From Pseudomonas graminis (GTDB lineage: Bacteria; Pseudomonadota; Gammaproteobacteria; Pseudomonadales; Pseudomonadaceae), in NCBI RefSeq assembly GCF_900111735.1, contig NZ_FOHW01000009.1:62001-126000 (forward strand): a stretch of 64,000 nt of DNA, read 5' to 3'. Below the pieces are notes generated by a model. That model was not told where the DNA came from and did not search any database. It saw only the letters and a program-made list of their open reading frames with translations. This document shows positions 32,844-42,550 of the stretch, piece by piece. Numbering within the stretch: position 1 is the stretch's first letter; every line of letters starts with the position of its first letter. A program made the position numbers and the translations under genes.

Positions 32844-34043
32844 GTGGAACTGGTTTTCGAAATGCTGAGCGCCCGGCAGTTTGTGCCTGCGGAGCAGTGC
32901 CAAAAGACCTTCAGGCAGGCGGGCGGCGTGATCGGACGGGGCGCGGACTGCGACTGGGTTATTCCCGACCGCAATCGGCATGTGTCCCACCACCACATCA
33001 CGATCAGCTACCGCGATGGCGGCTTTTATCTCACTGACACCAGCAGCAATGGCGTGCTGAGTGGGGAGAGCAGGGCGCGCCTGCCCAAGGGGCAGGCCGT
33101 TCCCATCGAGCATGGCAGTCTGTATGTGCTGGGCGATTTCGAGCTGCGTGCCCGGCTCACACGTGACCCGGCCTCCTTTGACGCTGACGTGGGTCGTACT
33201 TATGCGGCCGGCAGCATCATCCCGGACGACTCGTTTCTGGACCTCGACCCACTGAATGCCCTCGACCAGCAGGAACGCATCCATTCAGACATCGACGAAC
33301 TGATTTCGCCAGGCGCCGCCATCAAGACCGGCCAACCGCGTACGGACTATGCCCGGGTGGATATGGATAGCCTGCGCGTGCCCGAGCTGGTCGACGATCC
33401 CTCGGCACAGCCAGCACCCGAGCCTGCGGCCAGTGAAGTGGAGCGCCAGCCCGATGATTTCTGGCACCGGTTTGCCGAGGCGCTGGGCATCGAACTGGAC
33501 GAGCCTGATCAGGATGCCCGTGAGGCGCTGGCGCTCAATGCCGCTCGGTTGCTCAGGCAGTGCGTCGGCGGTCTCCAGCGAAACCTGCATTCGCGCAGCG
33601 AGCTGAAAAACGAGTTGCGCCTGTCCCAGACAACCGTGCAGGGGGCTCAGCGCAATCCGCTGAAGTCGGCGGTCGATGCTGGTGAGGCACTGTCGGCGTT
33701 GTTGCGACCGGGCAAACCCGGGCAACTATCCGCTGATCTGGCGGTAAACCGAGCCTTTCATGACGTGCAGGCGCATCAGGTGGCCTTGCTGGCGGCCAGT
33801 CGCGCAGCAATCCGCGCCACGCTTGAGCATTTTTCACCAGAGCAACTCACCCTGCGATTCGAGCGCGACAACCCGCCACTGCTCGCAACTTCCGGCAGTC
33901 GCTGGAGAGCCTATGGCCGCTATCACCAGGCGTTGCGCCAGGACAACGACTGGAGCGAGCGGTTGCTGGCGCGAGACTTCGCCCAGGCCTACGAAGAGCA
34001 AATTCGTCTGATTTCCACCCTCCATACATATCATCAGGGATGA
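32844..34043 (+). CDS. fha2: FHA-domain protein of the T6SS (TagH/Fha)
   Basis: 399 aa from a GTG at 32844 with AAGGAG upstream. Residues about 20-95 form an FHA domain (GGVIGRGADCDWVI, RHVSHHHITISYRDGGFYLTDTSSNGV), which reads phosphothreonine. The C-terminal part (about 270-395) is the type VI FHA C-terminal helical domain. In such clusters the kinase (stk1) phosphorylates Fha to promote assembly and the phosphatase (stp1) reverses it; both genes lie at the end of this operon. Its stop overlaps tssJ (ATGA). Confidence 0.93.
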   Translation: MELVFEMLSARQFVPAEQCQKTFRQAGGVIGRGADCDWVIPDRNRHVSHHHITISYRDGGFYLTDTSSNGVLSGESRARLPKGQAVPIEHGSLYVLGDFELRARLTRDPASFDADVGRTYAAGSIIPDDSFLDLDPLNALDQQERIHSDIDELISPGAAIKTGQPRTDYARVDMDSLRVPELVDDPSAQPAPEPAASEVERQPDDFWHRFAEALGIELDEPDQDAREALALNAARLLRQCVGGLQRNLHSRSELKNELRLSQTTVQGAQRNPLKSAVDAGEALSALLRPGKPGQLSADLAVNRAFHDVQAHQVALLAASRAAIRATLEHFSPEQLTLRFERDNPPLLATSGSRWRAYGRYHQALRQDNDWSERLLARDFAQAYEEQIRLISTLHTYHQG

Positions 34044-34555
34044 AGCGCATGTTTCGCCGTTCAATAGTCTTTCCACACACGCTGACTGCATTGATTGCCG
34101 TGCTCATGCTTGCAGGTTGCTCGACGCTGTCGCCGTTTTCCCACTTGACCAAACTCAACCTCAGGCTCACGGCCAGTGATCAGCTGAATCCCGATCTGAA
34201 CGGCCGGCCGTCACCGATCGTGGTCCGGCTGTACGAGCTCAAACACGCGGTGGCCTTCGAGAACGCTGATTTTTTCAGCCTGTATGAGCGGGCCAAAGAG
34301 TCTCTGGCACCGGATATGGTCGCCACCGAAGAGCTTGAGCTGCGCCCTGGCGAGACGGTCGACCTCAAGCTCAGCGTGCAGAAGGGCAGTCGCTATGTCG
34401 GCGTTGTGGCGGCGTACCGCGACCTGTCCCGAGCCTCGTGGCGCTCCACGCTCAATCTCGCGCCTCAAGCCGTTACCGAGATCGATCTGATCCTTGACGA
34501 GAGCGGCATTCGGCCTTCCCATGAAGTGCTGGCCGAGGCGGTTGACCGCCCATGA
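34040..34555 (+). CDS. tssJ: TssJ, outer-membrane lipoprotein of the T6SS membrane complex
   Basis: 171 aa. The signal peptide ends in the lipobox LAGC, with Cys27 as the lipidated residue. The mature part has the TssJ fold marks: SPIVVRLYELKHAVAFENADFF in two strands, ELELRPGETVDLKLSV, and VGVVAAYRDLSRASWR. TssJ (Lip2) anchors TssM to the outer membrane. It overlaps fha2 upstream and tssK downstream, each by 4 nt. Confidence 0.94.
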   Translation: MKRMFRRSIVFPHTLTALIAVLMLAGCSTLSPFSHLTKLNLRLTASDQLNPDLNGRPSPIVVRLYELKHAVAFENADFFSLYERAKESLAPDMVATEELELRPGETVDLKLSVQKGSRYVGVVAAYRDLSRASWRSTLNLAPQAVTEIDLILDESGIRPSHEVLAEAVDRP

Positions 34556-35883
34556 ATACTCACAAAGTCATCTGGCAGGAGGGCATGCTGCTGCGTCCGC
34601 AGCACTTCCAGCACAACGACCGCTATTACGACCACCAGCTGAAAATCCGCACTCGGTTAATGGGCGGCTATTGTTGGGGATTCCTCACGCTGGAGATCGA
34701 CCTGCAGTTTCTCAATATGGGCAAACTGGTGATCAGCCAGGCGTCGGGCATCCTCCCTGACGGCAGCGTGTTCGAGCTGGGTGGCACCACGGCGTCGCTG
34801 GCCCTCGACATACCACCCAATACGACCAGCACGCCTGTTTATCTGGCCCTGCCGTTGGTCACCGGCAATCACGTGGAGGCCCGGCGACCGGAGCAGTCCG
34901 ATGTGCTGGCGCGTTACACCGCCTATGAAGCCCAAGTTGCCGACTCAAATGCAGGTGATGACGCGGCGTGTCAGGTCAGCTGCGGTCGTCCCGACTTCAG
35001 ATTGCTGCTGGGCGAACAGCAGAGCGACCACGCGTACGTCAAGATGAAGATCTGCGATGTGCTCGACACCTCACCTGACGGAGTGATCAGCCTAGCCCCG
35101 GATTTCGTGCCGACCTACCTCCAGTCCCATACCTCCAGCTATCTGCTGTCGTGCCTGAAGGAAGTCATCAGCATGCTCAGTCACCGGGGCGACAGCATTG
35201 CCGAGCGCATCCGCTCCAGCGGCACGGTCGCTGGCGCGGAAGTGGGCGATTTCATGATGCTTCAGCTGATCAATCGTGCCGAACTGCTGCTGCGTCACTA
35301 CCTGGGTCTGGAACACGTGCATCCGGAGGCACTCTACCGCGTGTTGCTGACCCTGCTGGGCGATCTGGCGACCTTCTCCAGCGACAGCAAGCGGCCGCGT
35401 CTGGACAGCCGCTATCGGCACAATGATCAAGGGGAAAGCTTTCGTACGCTGATGGAAGCGCTTCGGCAGATGCTGTCGATGGTGCTGGAGCAGCACGCTA
35501 TCGAGCTGGTGCTCCAGCCGCGTCAATACGGCATCACCGTCTCGCCGCTGCACGATCGCACGCTGCTGGGTTCGGCCTCGTTTGTATTGGCGGCGAGTGC
35601 CAATTGCGACTCCGAGGAACTGCGCCATCGTCTGCCCGCGCATTTCAAGGTTGCACCGGTGGAGCGTATTCGCCAGTTGGTGAACCTGCACCTGCCCGGC
35701 ATCAAGCTGACCCCGTTGCCGGTGGCGCCGCGACAAATTGCGTTTCATTCGAACAAAACCTACTTCGTCCTCGAACTCAGCTCCGAAGACCTGGCGCAGC
35801 TGGAGCGCTCCGGTGGTTTCGCGTTCCACGTGTCCGGCGAGTTCGCCGAGCTTGAGCTCAAGTTCTGGGCCATCAGGAACTGA
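34552..35883 (+). CDS. tssK: TssK, baseplate-to-membrane connector
   Basis: 443 aa, standard length. It opens with KVIWQEGMLLRPQHFQHNDRYYD, the TssK signature, read here in two halves, and continues with VYLALPLVTGNHVEARRPEQSD and a C-terminal domain with FELKFWAIRN-like end (ELELKFWAIRN). TssK trimers link the baseplate wedges to TssL and TssM. The start lies within the tssJ stop (ATGA); tssL follows after 5 bp. Confidence 0.96.
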   Translation: MNTHKVIWQEGMLLRPQHFQHNDRYYDHQLKIRTRLMGGYCWGFLTLEIDLQFLNMGKLVISQASGILPDGSVFELGGTTASLALDIPPNTTSTPVYLALPLVTGNHVEARRPEQSDVLARYTAYEAQVADSNAGDDAACQVSCGRPDFRLLLGEQQSDHAYVKMKICDVLDTSPDGVISLAPDFVPTYLQSHTSSYLLSCLKEVISMLSHRGDSIAERIRSSGTVAGAEVGDFMMLQLINRAELLLRHYLGLEHVHPEALYRVLLTLLGDLATFSSDSKRPRLDSRYRHNDQGESFRTLMEALRQMLSMVLEQHAIELVLQPRQYGITVSPLHDRTLLGSASFVLAASANCDSEELRHRLPAHFKVAPVERIRQLVNLHLPGIKLTPLPVAPRQIAFHSNKTYFVLELSSEDLAQLERSGGFAFHVSGEFAELELKFWAIRN

Positions 35884-35888
35884 CCGCC

Positions 35889-36800
35889 ATGATCAAGGAT
35901 AACGATTACCGCCAGGACCACAAAACCGTGCTGGTCAGCCGCCAGGGTCATGGCCCCGCATCGACGCCGATCACGGACTCCACGCCGCCGCCGCGCTTCG
36001 AGCAACTGGAAGAACGCATGATCTACGCCGCGCACCTGCGCCCGGCGCAGACCTTCAATGTCGGCATGAACCCGCTTGTGGCCGCTGCATCGGAGCTATT
36101 GTCCGAGGTTGTACGGCTCAAGAGCGGTGACCTCCCGCAAGACATGAACGCGCTCCATGAGCATCTGACCCGCGTGATGAAATCCTTTGAGGCGCGCGCA
36201 CTACACAACGGCGCCGAGAGCAGTCAGGTCGCGGGCGCCCGCTATGTGCTCTGCACGGCGCTGGATGAGGCCGTGGTCACAAGCGGCTGGGGCAATGAAA
36301 GCGAATGGTCGCAGATGAGCCTGCTGAGCAGGTTTCACCAGGAAACGTTCGGCGGCGAAAAGTTTTTCCAGCTGCTGGATCGACTCTCGAAAAACCCGGT
36401 GAAGCATCTGTCGATGCTGGAGCTGATGTACCTGTGCCTGTCGCTGGGTTTCGAGGGCCGCTACCGGGTGCAGACACGCGGCGTGCAGGAACTCGAGAAC
36501 ATTCGCGACGCGGTCTACCGACAAATTCGTCAGCTGCGTGGTGATGCGCCTCGCGAGCTGTCACCCCACTGGGAAGGCCTGAACAACCGGCGCCGCAGCC
36601 TGGTGCGCATCGTGCCCACCTGGATGGTGGTGAGCTTCACCCTGGTCTGCCTGATTGTGATGTATTCGGGCTTCGCCTGGGTGCTGGGCGAACACCGGAA
36701 CGCCGTCCTGCAACCTTACCAGCCGTTTGATCAGCCTGCCGTTCACTCGCAATCGCAGCCGCAAGCGCAATCGCAGCCGCAGCCGCAGCCGCAGCCGTAA
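35889..36800 (+). CDS. tssL: TssL (DotU family), inner-membrane T6SS protein with Q/P repeat tail
   Basis: 303 aa. The cytoplasmic domain has the DotU marks NPLVAAASELLSEVVRL, ARYVLCTALDEAVVTSGWG, WSQMSLLSRFHQETFGGEKFF and LELMYLCLSLGFEGRYRV. One C-terminal transmembrane helix follows (near residues 238-262, MVVSFTLVCLIVMYSGFAWVLG). The last 25 residues are Gln-Pro repeats encoded by a hexanucleotide array (CAGCCG four times at 36774-36797, with diverged units before it). There is no OmpA/peptidoglycan domain after the helix. The tail would lie in the periplasm. Confidence 0.95.
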   Translation: MIKDNDYRQDHKTVLVSRQGHGPASTPITDSTPPPRFEQLEERMIYAAHLRPAQTFNVGMNPLVAAASELLSEVVRLKSGDLPQDMNALHEHLTRVMKSFEARALHNGAESSQVAGARYVLCTALDEAVVTSGWGNESEWSQMSLLSRFHQETFGGEKFFQLLDRLSKNPVKHLSMLELMYLCLSLGFEGRYRVQTRGVQELENIRDAVYRQIRQLRGDAPRELSPHWEGLNNRRRSLVRIVPTWMVVSFTLVCLIVMYSGFAWVLGEHRNAVLQPYQPFDQPAVHSQSQPQAQSQPQPQPQP

Positions 36801-36813
36801 ACAGAGACGTGTG

Positions 36814-39800
36814 ATGAAAAACCTTTTCAAGAAAACCGGCGCGTTTTTGCGTCAGACGTGGGTGTGGACGCTGCTGCTGGTATTGCTCGTGGCGCTGATG
36901 GTCTGGTTCGTCGGGCCGGCCTTGGCGGTTGACGACCGAAAGTTCTGGGAGGGCTCAAGCTCTCGGCTGTTGACCATCAGTTCGCTGTTCCTGCTTTGGG
37001 GCCTTGCCATGGTCTATGTCAGCTGGCGTGCCGGAGAGCGCAAGAAGGCGGTCGAGGACAGCGAGGACGGTCAGGCGCGCATCCTGCGCGACGATCAGAT
37101 GGACGAGGAGAAAGCTGAGCTGACGGCGCGTTTCAAGGACGCGATGAAAACACTGAAGACATCGAGTCTGTATCGCGGTCGCAGCGAGCACTGGCGCACC
37201 GAGCTGCCGTGGTACCTGCTGATCGGCCCCGAAGGCAGCGGCAAGACCAGCCTGCTGGACTTTTCAGGTCTCGAGTTTCCGCTCAACAAGGCCGGGCGCA
37301 CACTCACCCGTGACCCTCGAGGCACGCGCCACTGTGACTGGTATTTTGCCAATAACGCCGTGCTCGTCGACACCGCTGGTCGTTACCTGACCCAGCCGAG
37401 CGCCGACATCGACCAAAGCGCCTGGTGCACGTTGCTTGACCTGCTGCGCAGGTATCGCCGCAACCGGCCTCTGAATGGTGTACTCGTCACACTCCCTGTC
37501 GACACTCTGCTCCACGGCAGCGACCTTGAGCTCGAAATCCTCGCCCGACAGGTGCGTACCCGTATGCAGGAGGTGCATCAGACGCTGCACGTCGAGGTGC
37601 CGGTCTACCTCGTGTTGAGCAAAGCCGACAGCCTTCCGGGCTTCGACGCATTTTTCGAGCAACTGACCCGTGAGGAAAGTGATCAGGTCCTCGGTACCAC
37701 CTTCCGGGACGGGCAGAGCGGCATCGACGGCGACGTGCTGCGAGCCGAATTCGGCGAGCTGCTGGTTCGGCTCAACAGCCAGGTGATCACCCGCATGCAC
37801 CAAGAGCGTGATACCTCGCGCCGTGGCGGCATTCTCGATTTTCCCCACCAGCTCAGTCGAATCGGCGAGCGTGTTTGCGTGTTTGTGGAGCTGGCGTTCA
37901 CTGGCAATCGCTATCAGTCCGCCAGTCAATTGCGGGGCTTCTACCTCACCAGCGCGCCAGGTTTTGAACAGGACATCCACGGGGCCGCTGTCGGCCGGGC
38001 AATGAGTCCGGGAATGAGCACGGGCATGCTGCCGACATCGGGCGGCAGCCGATCGCGTTTCATCAATCACCTGCTCGGCAGGGTTATTTTCCCGGAAGCG
38101 GACCTTGCCGGTCTGGACATGCGCGAGCGCAGCCGTATTCATTGGGCCCAGCGCGCGCTCTATGCAGGCGCGCTGGCGTCACTCGCGCTGTTCGGCAGCC
38201 TCTGGGCAGTGAGCTTTTCCGGCAATTATGAGCGCCTCGACAGTGTGAGTGCCCTTGCTCGAACCTGGGCCGGGCAGCGGTCGGCGAAAACGGTACAGGA
38301 TGACCTTGTCGCAGCGCTGAACGTGTTAGACACCCGCTATGCGGCGACCCGGGTTTTCCCGGACAAAGGGGAGGCCGGTTACCAGGCGCGTGGCGGGCTT
38401 TATCAAGGCGAAGCGGTCAACCCGGTCGTCGAGAGCGCTTACGAGCGTGAGCTGGAACGGCTGCTCCTGCCCCAGGTGGCACTGATGCTGGAAGGGCAAA
38501 TTGCCGCCAATCTTGAGAGTCGCGAGGGCCTGCTCAAAAGCCTGAGGGCCTATTTGATGCTGGGCCTGAAAGACCGGCGTGATGCGGCGTGGCTCAAGGA
38601 GCAGGTCGCTGCTGCCTGGTCCGAGCTGTACCCCGGCAATGCCGCCGCGCAAGACGGGCTGAACAGTCACTTCGAACGGTTGCTGCAGCTGCCCTTCGTC
38701 CATGCGCTCAATGATCAGCGCGTGGCGCAGGCACGACAGGTGCTGCGCGGTGAGTCCCTGGCGAACGTCGTTTACCGGATGCTGCGCGAGCAGGCGGAGA
38801 ACTTGCCGGATTACAGTTTCGACCAGCACCTCGGGCCGCAGGCGGTGCTGTTCGTCGGCGCCGATTATGTGATTCCGGGGTTCTATACCCGACAGGGATA
38901 CGAGCAGTACTTCTCGGTTCACGGCTCCCGGGTGGTAACCGACATCCTGCGGGACAATTGGGTGCTGGGCGAGGGCGCCGGCCTCAGCGACATGGACATG
39001 CGGCGTCTGATGGTGGAACTGGAACAGCTGTATTTTCGCGATTACGCCGATTACTGGGGCGAAGCGGTCAGCGCGGTCGAGCTTCCCGGGCCCTACGATT
39101 TCGCCGACAGTGCCGAGCAACTGGCTGGCCTGACCTCGGCCCATTCGCCGGTGATCAACCTGCTCAGGGAAGTTCGCGAGAACACACGCTTCACGCCGGT
39201 TGCCGAGGCACTGACAAACGCCGTCGATGCCGCTGCGCAGTTGGCGGACAAGGGTGGCAAAGCCGGCAAACTGGCGATCGCCGCGTCCAGTAAAGCCTCT
39301 GAGGCGTTGAGTGCATCCGTCCCGGATACGGCGCGCAAGTCACTGCAAACCCGGTTTGATCCGCTGCACCGGATGCTCGACGACAAGGACGGCCCGGCTG
39401 CCGATCTGCTGCCCGTTCTGACAGCGCTCAACGAACTGCAGATGCAAATGGCCAGTTTGGGCAGGGCCAGCTCGCCGGAGCAGGCTGCGTTCGACATGGC
39501 CAAATCACGCATGGGCGGTCAGCGCGATGCGCTGGCCGGTTTGCGTGGGGCATCCAGTCGCCTGCCGCGTCCGGTGGGCACGTGGTTCAACACCCTGGCC
39601 GAGGACTCCTGGCGGCTGGTGCTTCGCGACGCCTATCAACACGTGAACCAGCACTACCAGAGCGAGGTGTACAGCTTCTACGCGAAGGCGATCAGCAAGC
39701 GATATCCATTCAACGCTGACAGTGCCAGCGATGTTGCACTCGGTGATTTTCGCGAGTTCTTCAAGGTTCAGGGCGTTGCAGACCGCTTCTTCGACGGATT

Positions 39801-40341
39801 TCTGCGGCCGTTCGTGAGTGCCGAGAAGGGCAGTTACCGTCTGCGCAGTATCGATGGGCAAAGTCTGCCGATCTCCCGGGCGTATCTCGATCAGATGAAC
39901 GCTGCCAGGGTCATCCGACAGGGCTTCTTCGCGGACAACCCGGCCGAGCCTCAGGTGCAGTTCAAGCTTGAGCCCCATACCCTCGATTCGTCTGTCAGCC
40001 GTTCCGAATTCAAGCTGGGTGACAAGAGCCTCGAGTATCGCCACGGCCCGATCGTCCCGGTGTCATTCCGTTGGCCGACCGACGATCAGGCCGGTCGAAC
40101 CAGTCTGGTGCTCGACAGAATGGTTGGCCGCCCATTGGGTATCGAAGAAAGCTCGGGGCCGTGGTCGCTGTTCCGTTTGCTGGATTCGATGCAGCGCGAT
40201 GACTTGAGTGGTCGCGACGTGCTGGTGCTTAAGGCCGACGTGGGTGGACTTCGTGCCAGCTACCTGTTGACGAGCCAGCGCTCGCCGAACCCGTTCGACA
40301 TGACCGTGCTGCGCAGCTTCCGCATGCCGGCGCAACTGTGA
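36814..40341 (+). CDS. tssM: TssM (IcmF family), T6SS membrane-complex ATPase-like protein
   Basis: 1175 aa from the ATG at 36814; an in-frame run upstream is only the antisense-like repeat of tssL. Two transmembrane helices lie at about 14-36 and 52-71 and a third near 450-470. The cytoplasmic domain has Walker A GPEGSGKT at 138-145 and VDTAGRYLTQPS. The large periplasmic part ends in the IcmF C-terminal beta domain (RFRMPAQL-like end). TssM crosses the envelope with TssL and TssJ. It follows tssL by 13 bp and overlaps the phosphatase gene (TGATG). Confidence 0.96.
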   Translation: MKNLFKKTGAFLRQTWVWTLLLVLLVALMVWFVGPALAVDDRKFWEGSSSRLLTISSLFLLWGLAMVYVSWRAGERKKAVEDSEDGQARILRDDQMDEEKAELTARFKDAMKTLKTSSLYRGRSEHWRTELPWYLLIGPEGSGKTSLLDFSGLEFPLNKAGRTLTRDPRGTRHCDWYFANNAVLVDTAGRYLTQPSADIDQSAWCTLLDLLRRYRRNRPLNGVLVTLPVDTLLHGSDLELEILARQVRTRMQEVHQTLHVEVPVYLVLSKADSLPGFDAFFEQLTREESDQVLGTTFRDGQSGIDGDVLRAEFGELLVRLNSQVITRMHQERDTSRRGGILDFPHQLSRIGERVCVFVELAFTGNRYQSASQLRGFYLTSAPGFEQDIHGAAVGRAMSPGMSTGMLPTSGGSRSRFINHLLGRVIFPEADLAGLDMRERSRIHWAQRALYAGALASLALFGSLWAVSFSGNYERLDSVSALARTWAGQRSAKTVQDDLVAALNVLDTRYAATRVFPDKGEAGYQARGGLYQGEAVNPVVESAYERELERLLLPQVALMLEGQIAANLESREGLLKSLRAYLMLGLKDRRDAAWLKEQVAAAWSELYPGNAAAQDGLNSHFERLLQLPFVHALNDQRVAQARQVLRGESLANVVYRMLREQAENLPDYSFDQHLGPQAVLFVGADYVIPGFYTRQGYEQYFSVHGSRVVTDILRDNWVLGEGAGLSDMDMRRLMVELEQLYFRDYADYWGEAVSAVELPGPYDFADSAEQLAGLTSAHSPVINLLREVRENTRFTPVAEALTNAVDAAAQLADKGGKAGKLAIAASSKASEALSASVPDTARKSLQTRFDPLHRMLDDKDGPAADLLPVLTALNELQMQMASLGRASSPEQAAFDMAKSRMGGQRDALAGLRGASSRLPRPVGTWFNTLAEDSWRLVLRDAYQHVNQHYQSEVYSFYAKAISKRYPFNADSASDVALGDFREFFKVQGVADRFFDGFLRPFVSAEKGSYRLRSIDGQSLPISRAYLDQMNAARVIRQGFFADNPAEPQVQFKLEPHTLDSSVSRSEFKLGDKSLEYRHGPIVPVSFRWPTDDQAGRTSLVLDRMVGRPLGIEESSGPWSLFRLLDSMQRDDLSGRDVLVLKADVGGLRASYLLTSQRSPNPFDMTVLRSFRMPAQL

Positions 40342-41069
40342 TGCCGCTCGCCGGCCATTGGCGCAGCGCTGCGCGAACCCATGCCGGCAAGGTTCGAGAG
40401 CGTAACGAAGATGCGTATCTGGAGTGTCCGGAGCAGGGGCTGTGGGTGGTCGCCGATGGCATGGGCGGCCACCAGGGAGGCGATATCGCCAGCCAGATGA
40501 TCGTCGCCAGTCTGGCAGAGCTGCCGGTGCAGGAACACTTCGATGACAGGCTTATCGGCATACGACAGTGCCTGCACTGGCTGAACCGGCGGCTGGGTCA
40601 GGAGCTGACCGTGAATGCAGGCCGGCAGGACAACATCATCGGCAGCACCGTGGTCGCGCTTCTCGTGGAGGAAGACCGGGCAGCCTGTGTATGGGCGGGG
40701 GACAGCCGCTGCTATTTGTGGCGCGGCCAGCGGCTGTACCAGCTGTCCCGGGACCACTCGCTGCAACAGCAGATGATCGACGAACGACAGATGAATGCTC
40801 GACAAGCCCGGGCCCACCCTGGCGGGCATGCCCTGACCCGAGCGGTGGGCGCTGCCGAGCAACTGACGCTGGAGGTGCTGGAGTTCGAGGTGTTTCCGGG
40901 CGATGCGCTCTTGCTGTGCAGCGACGGTTTGTATCAGGGCTTGAGCAGCGATGCATTGAGCCGCGCATTGAGTCTCGGTCTGCCGGCAATGGCACTCAAG
41001 CGCCTGTTCGATGACGCGCTGCGTGGTCCCGCCCGAGACAACCTGACGGCTGTGGTGATTCGCCGATGA
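40341..41069 (+). CDS. stp1: PP2C-family Ser/Thr phosphatase of the T6SS (Stp1)
   Basis: 242 aa from the ATG at 40341, overlapping the tssM stop. The metal-binding motifs of PP2C enzymes are complete: RERNEDAYL, VADGMGGHQGGDIAS, VWAGDSRCYLWR, LCSDGLYQGLS and ARDNLTAVVIRR. No membrane segment. It should remove phosphate from Fha or other targets of the adjacent kinase and so damp T6SS activity, as known for PppA. The stop overlaps the kinase start (ATGA). Confidence 0.94.
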   Translation: MPLAGHWRSAARTHAGKVRERNEDAYLECPEQGLWVVADGMGGHQGGDIASQMIVASLAELPVQEHFDDRLIGIRQCLHWLNRRLGQELTVNAGRQDNIIGSTVVALLVEEDRAACVWAGDSRCYLWRGQRLYQLSRDHSLQQQMIDERQMNARQARAHPGGHALTRAVGAAEQLTLEVLEFEVFPGDALLLCSDGLYQGLSSDALSRALSLGLPAMALKRLFDDALRGPARDNLTAVVIRR

Positions 41070-42088
41070 CCGATCCTCTGCAAACAGATGCCGACGGACA
41101 GGCGCTCGTTGCTCCCCCCGGCGATGACCCGCCCGGCGATCTCACCTGTTACGCCTTCGCTCAGTCGAAAAATCGTGAACCCGCTCGCCTGGCGGCCCGA
41201 TCGGCCCTCAGCACAATGCCCGACGTTCTGGCAGGCCGTTACTGCATTGAGCGACTGCTTGGCGCCGGCGGCATGGGAGCCGTCTACCGCGCCCGCGATT
41301 TGCTGGCTGAGCAGTACGGCGATCCCGATCCGTATGTCGCGCTCAAAGTCCTCAACCAAGACTTCGCCGAATCGCCGGACGCCAGCGCCGTGCTCTACAG
41401 CGAGTTCTGCCTGACCCGTTACCTGCGGCATGACAACGTGCTGCGCGTGCACGGATTTCACGTCGACACCGCTTGCGCGCGCGCTTTCATCACCATGGAG
41501 CTGATGCGAGGTCTGACGCTGGACAAACTGCTTTGCGAGCGGCCCTTGGGTCTGCCGTGGAAAGAACTGCGACACATCGTGCTGCCGCTGCTGGACGCCT
41601 TGGCTTACGCCCATGCCTGCGGCGTTGTCCACGGGGATATGAAACCGAGCAACGTCATGCTCAGTGAGAAAGGCGTGCGCCTGTTCGACTTCGGCCTTGG
41701 CAGGGCCGAGGAGGGCGTGCTGCCCGGCCTGCCGCACCTGAGCCGCGAGCGTTTCAATGCCTGGACACCGGGTTACGCCGCACCTGAACTGCTTGAACAT
41801 CACTCGCTCTCCGCACGCACTGACATCTACGCCGTGGCGTGTGTGATCTACGAGCTTGCGAGCGGCAAACATCCCTTTCGCCACCTGCCTTCGATCCAGG
41901 CCCGGGATGAACATCTCGACGTCGGCTTGCAGGCGCCAGCCCGTCTACCGAAACGTTGCTGGCCTGCCTTGCGAACCGCTCTTGCATTTGACGCCAGCGC
42001 ACGCGCGATAACGGCCGGGCAAGTGCGTGATGCTTTCACCCTTCCTTCGTCCTGGCCGTGGGGCAGGAGGAACCGCCCGTCCTGGTGA
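41066..42088 (+). CDS. stk1: Ser/Thr protein kinase of the T6SS (Stk1)
   Basis: 340 aa. A Hanks-type kinase domain covers about 55-320: glycine loop LLGAGGMGAVYRARD, VAIK-type lysine in VALKVL, FDFGLG with the DFG Asp intact, and GYAAPE. The catalytic loop reads VVHGDMKPSN, with HGD in place of HRD, so this is a non-RD kinase that probably needs no activation-loop phosphorylation. There is no transmembrane helix and no C-terminal von Willebrand domain, unlike the PpkA of HSI-I. Last gene of the operon. Confidence 0.93.
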   Translation: MTDPLQTDADGQALVAPPGDDPPGDLTCYAFAQSKNREPARLAARSALSTMPDVLAGRYCIERLLGAGGMGAVYRARDLLAEQYGDPDPYVALKVLNQDFAESPDASAVLYSEFCLTRYLRHDNVLRVHGFHVDTACARAFITMELMRGLTLDKLLCERPLGLPWKELRHIVLPLLDALAYAHACGVVHGDMKPSNVMLSEKGVRLFDFGLGRAEEGVLPGLPHLSRERFNAWTPGYAAPELLEHHSLSARTDIYAVACVIYELASGKHPFRHLPSIQARDEHLDVGLQAPARLPKRCWPALRTALAFDASARAITAGQVRDAFTLPSSWPWGRRNRPSW

Positions 42089-42550
42089 CGGCCATCACGG
42101 GCGCGGTGCGAGATCCAACGCCTTCGCGGTTAAAGTCGATAACGATGACAGTGTTCTGACGAAACATCGCCAAGAATGCCGAAACAGAGCCATTCCCGCA
42201 AAAAAGATGTATTTATTTTCATCTGCAATTGGCACCGGCTGATCCCCCGGCCCCGGTGCCCCTCAGGCGATACAACCGGGCACGTTGTCGCACCCGAGCC
42301 AACGTCGTGCGGTTGAGCTTAATCGTTTCATCTGTCATAAAAGGCTGGCTACGGGCTCGAAAATCTAGAAAAAACATAGATTAATGGGTCGACGATAGCT
42401 GCTTTCACGTCCGACCCCCGCGCGCTACCCATCAAGCCAGTTTTGCTCGCTGCCCGAAGCGGAAATCTGTGCCACCCCTCTGCCTTTCAACCTCATCGAG
42501 GCCATTCATTCGGCGCGACCAAACGCCGTGCATCAAAAAGGACCGGAAAA
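42089..42550. other. Intergenic region before the MFS transporter
   Basis: 462 bp with no gene I can support. It contains a short inverted repeat AATCTA / TAGATT at 42362-42382 in an A-rich stretch, which may be an operator for the transporter. No clear terminator follows stk1. Confidence 0.45.
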
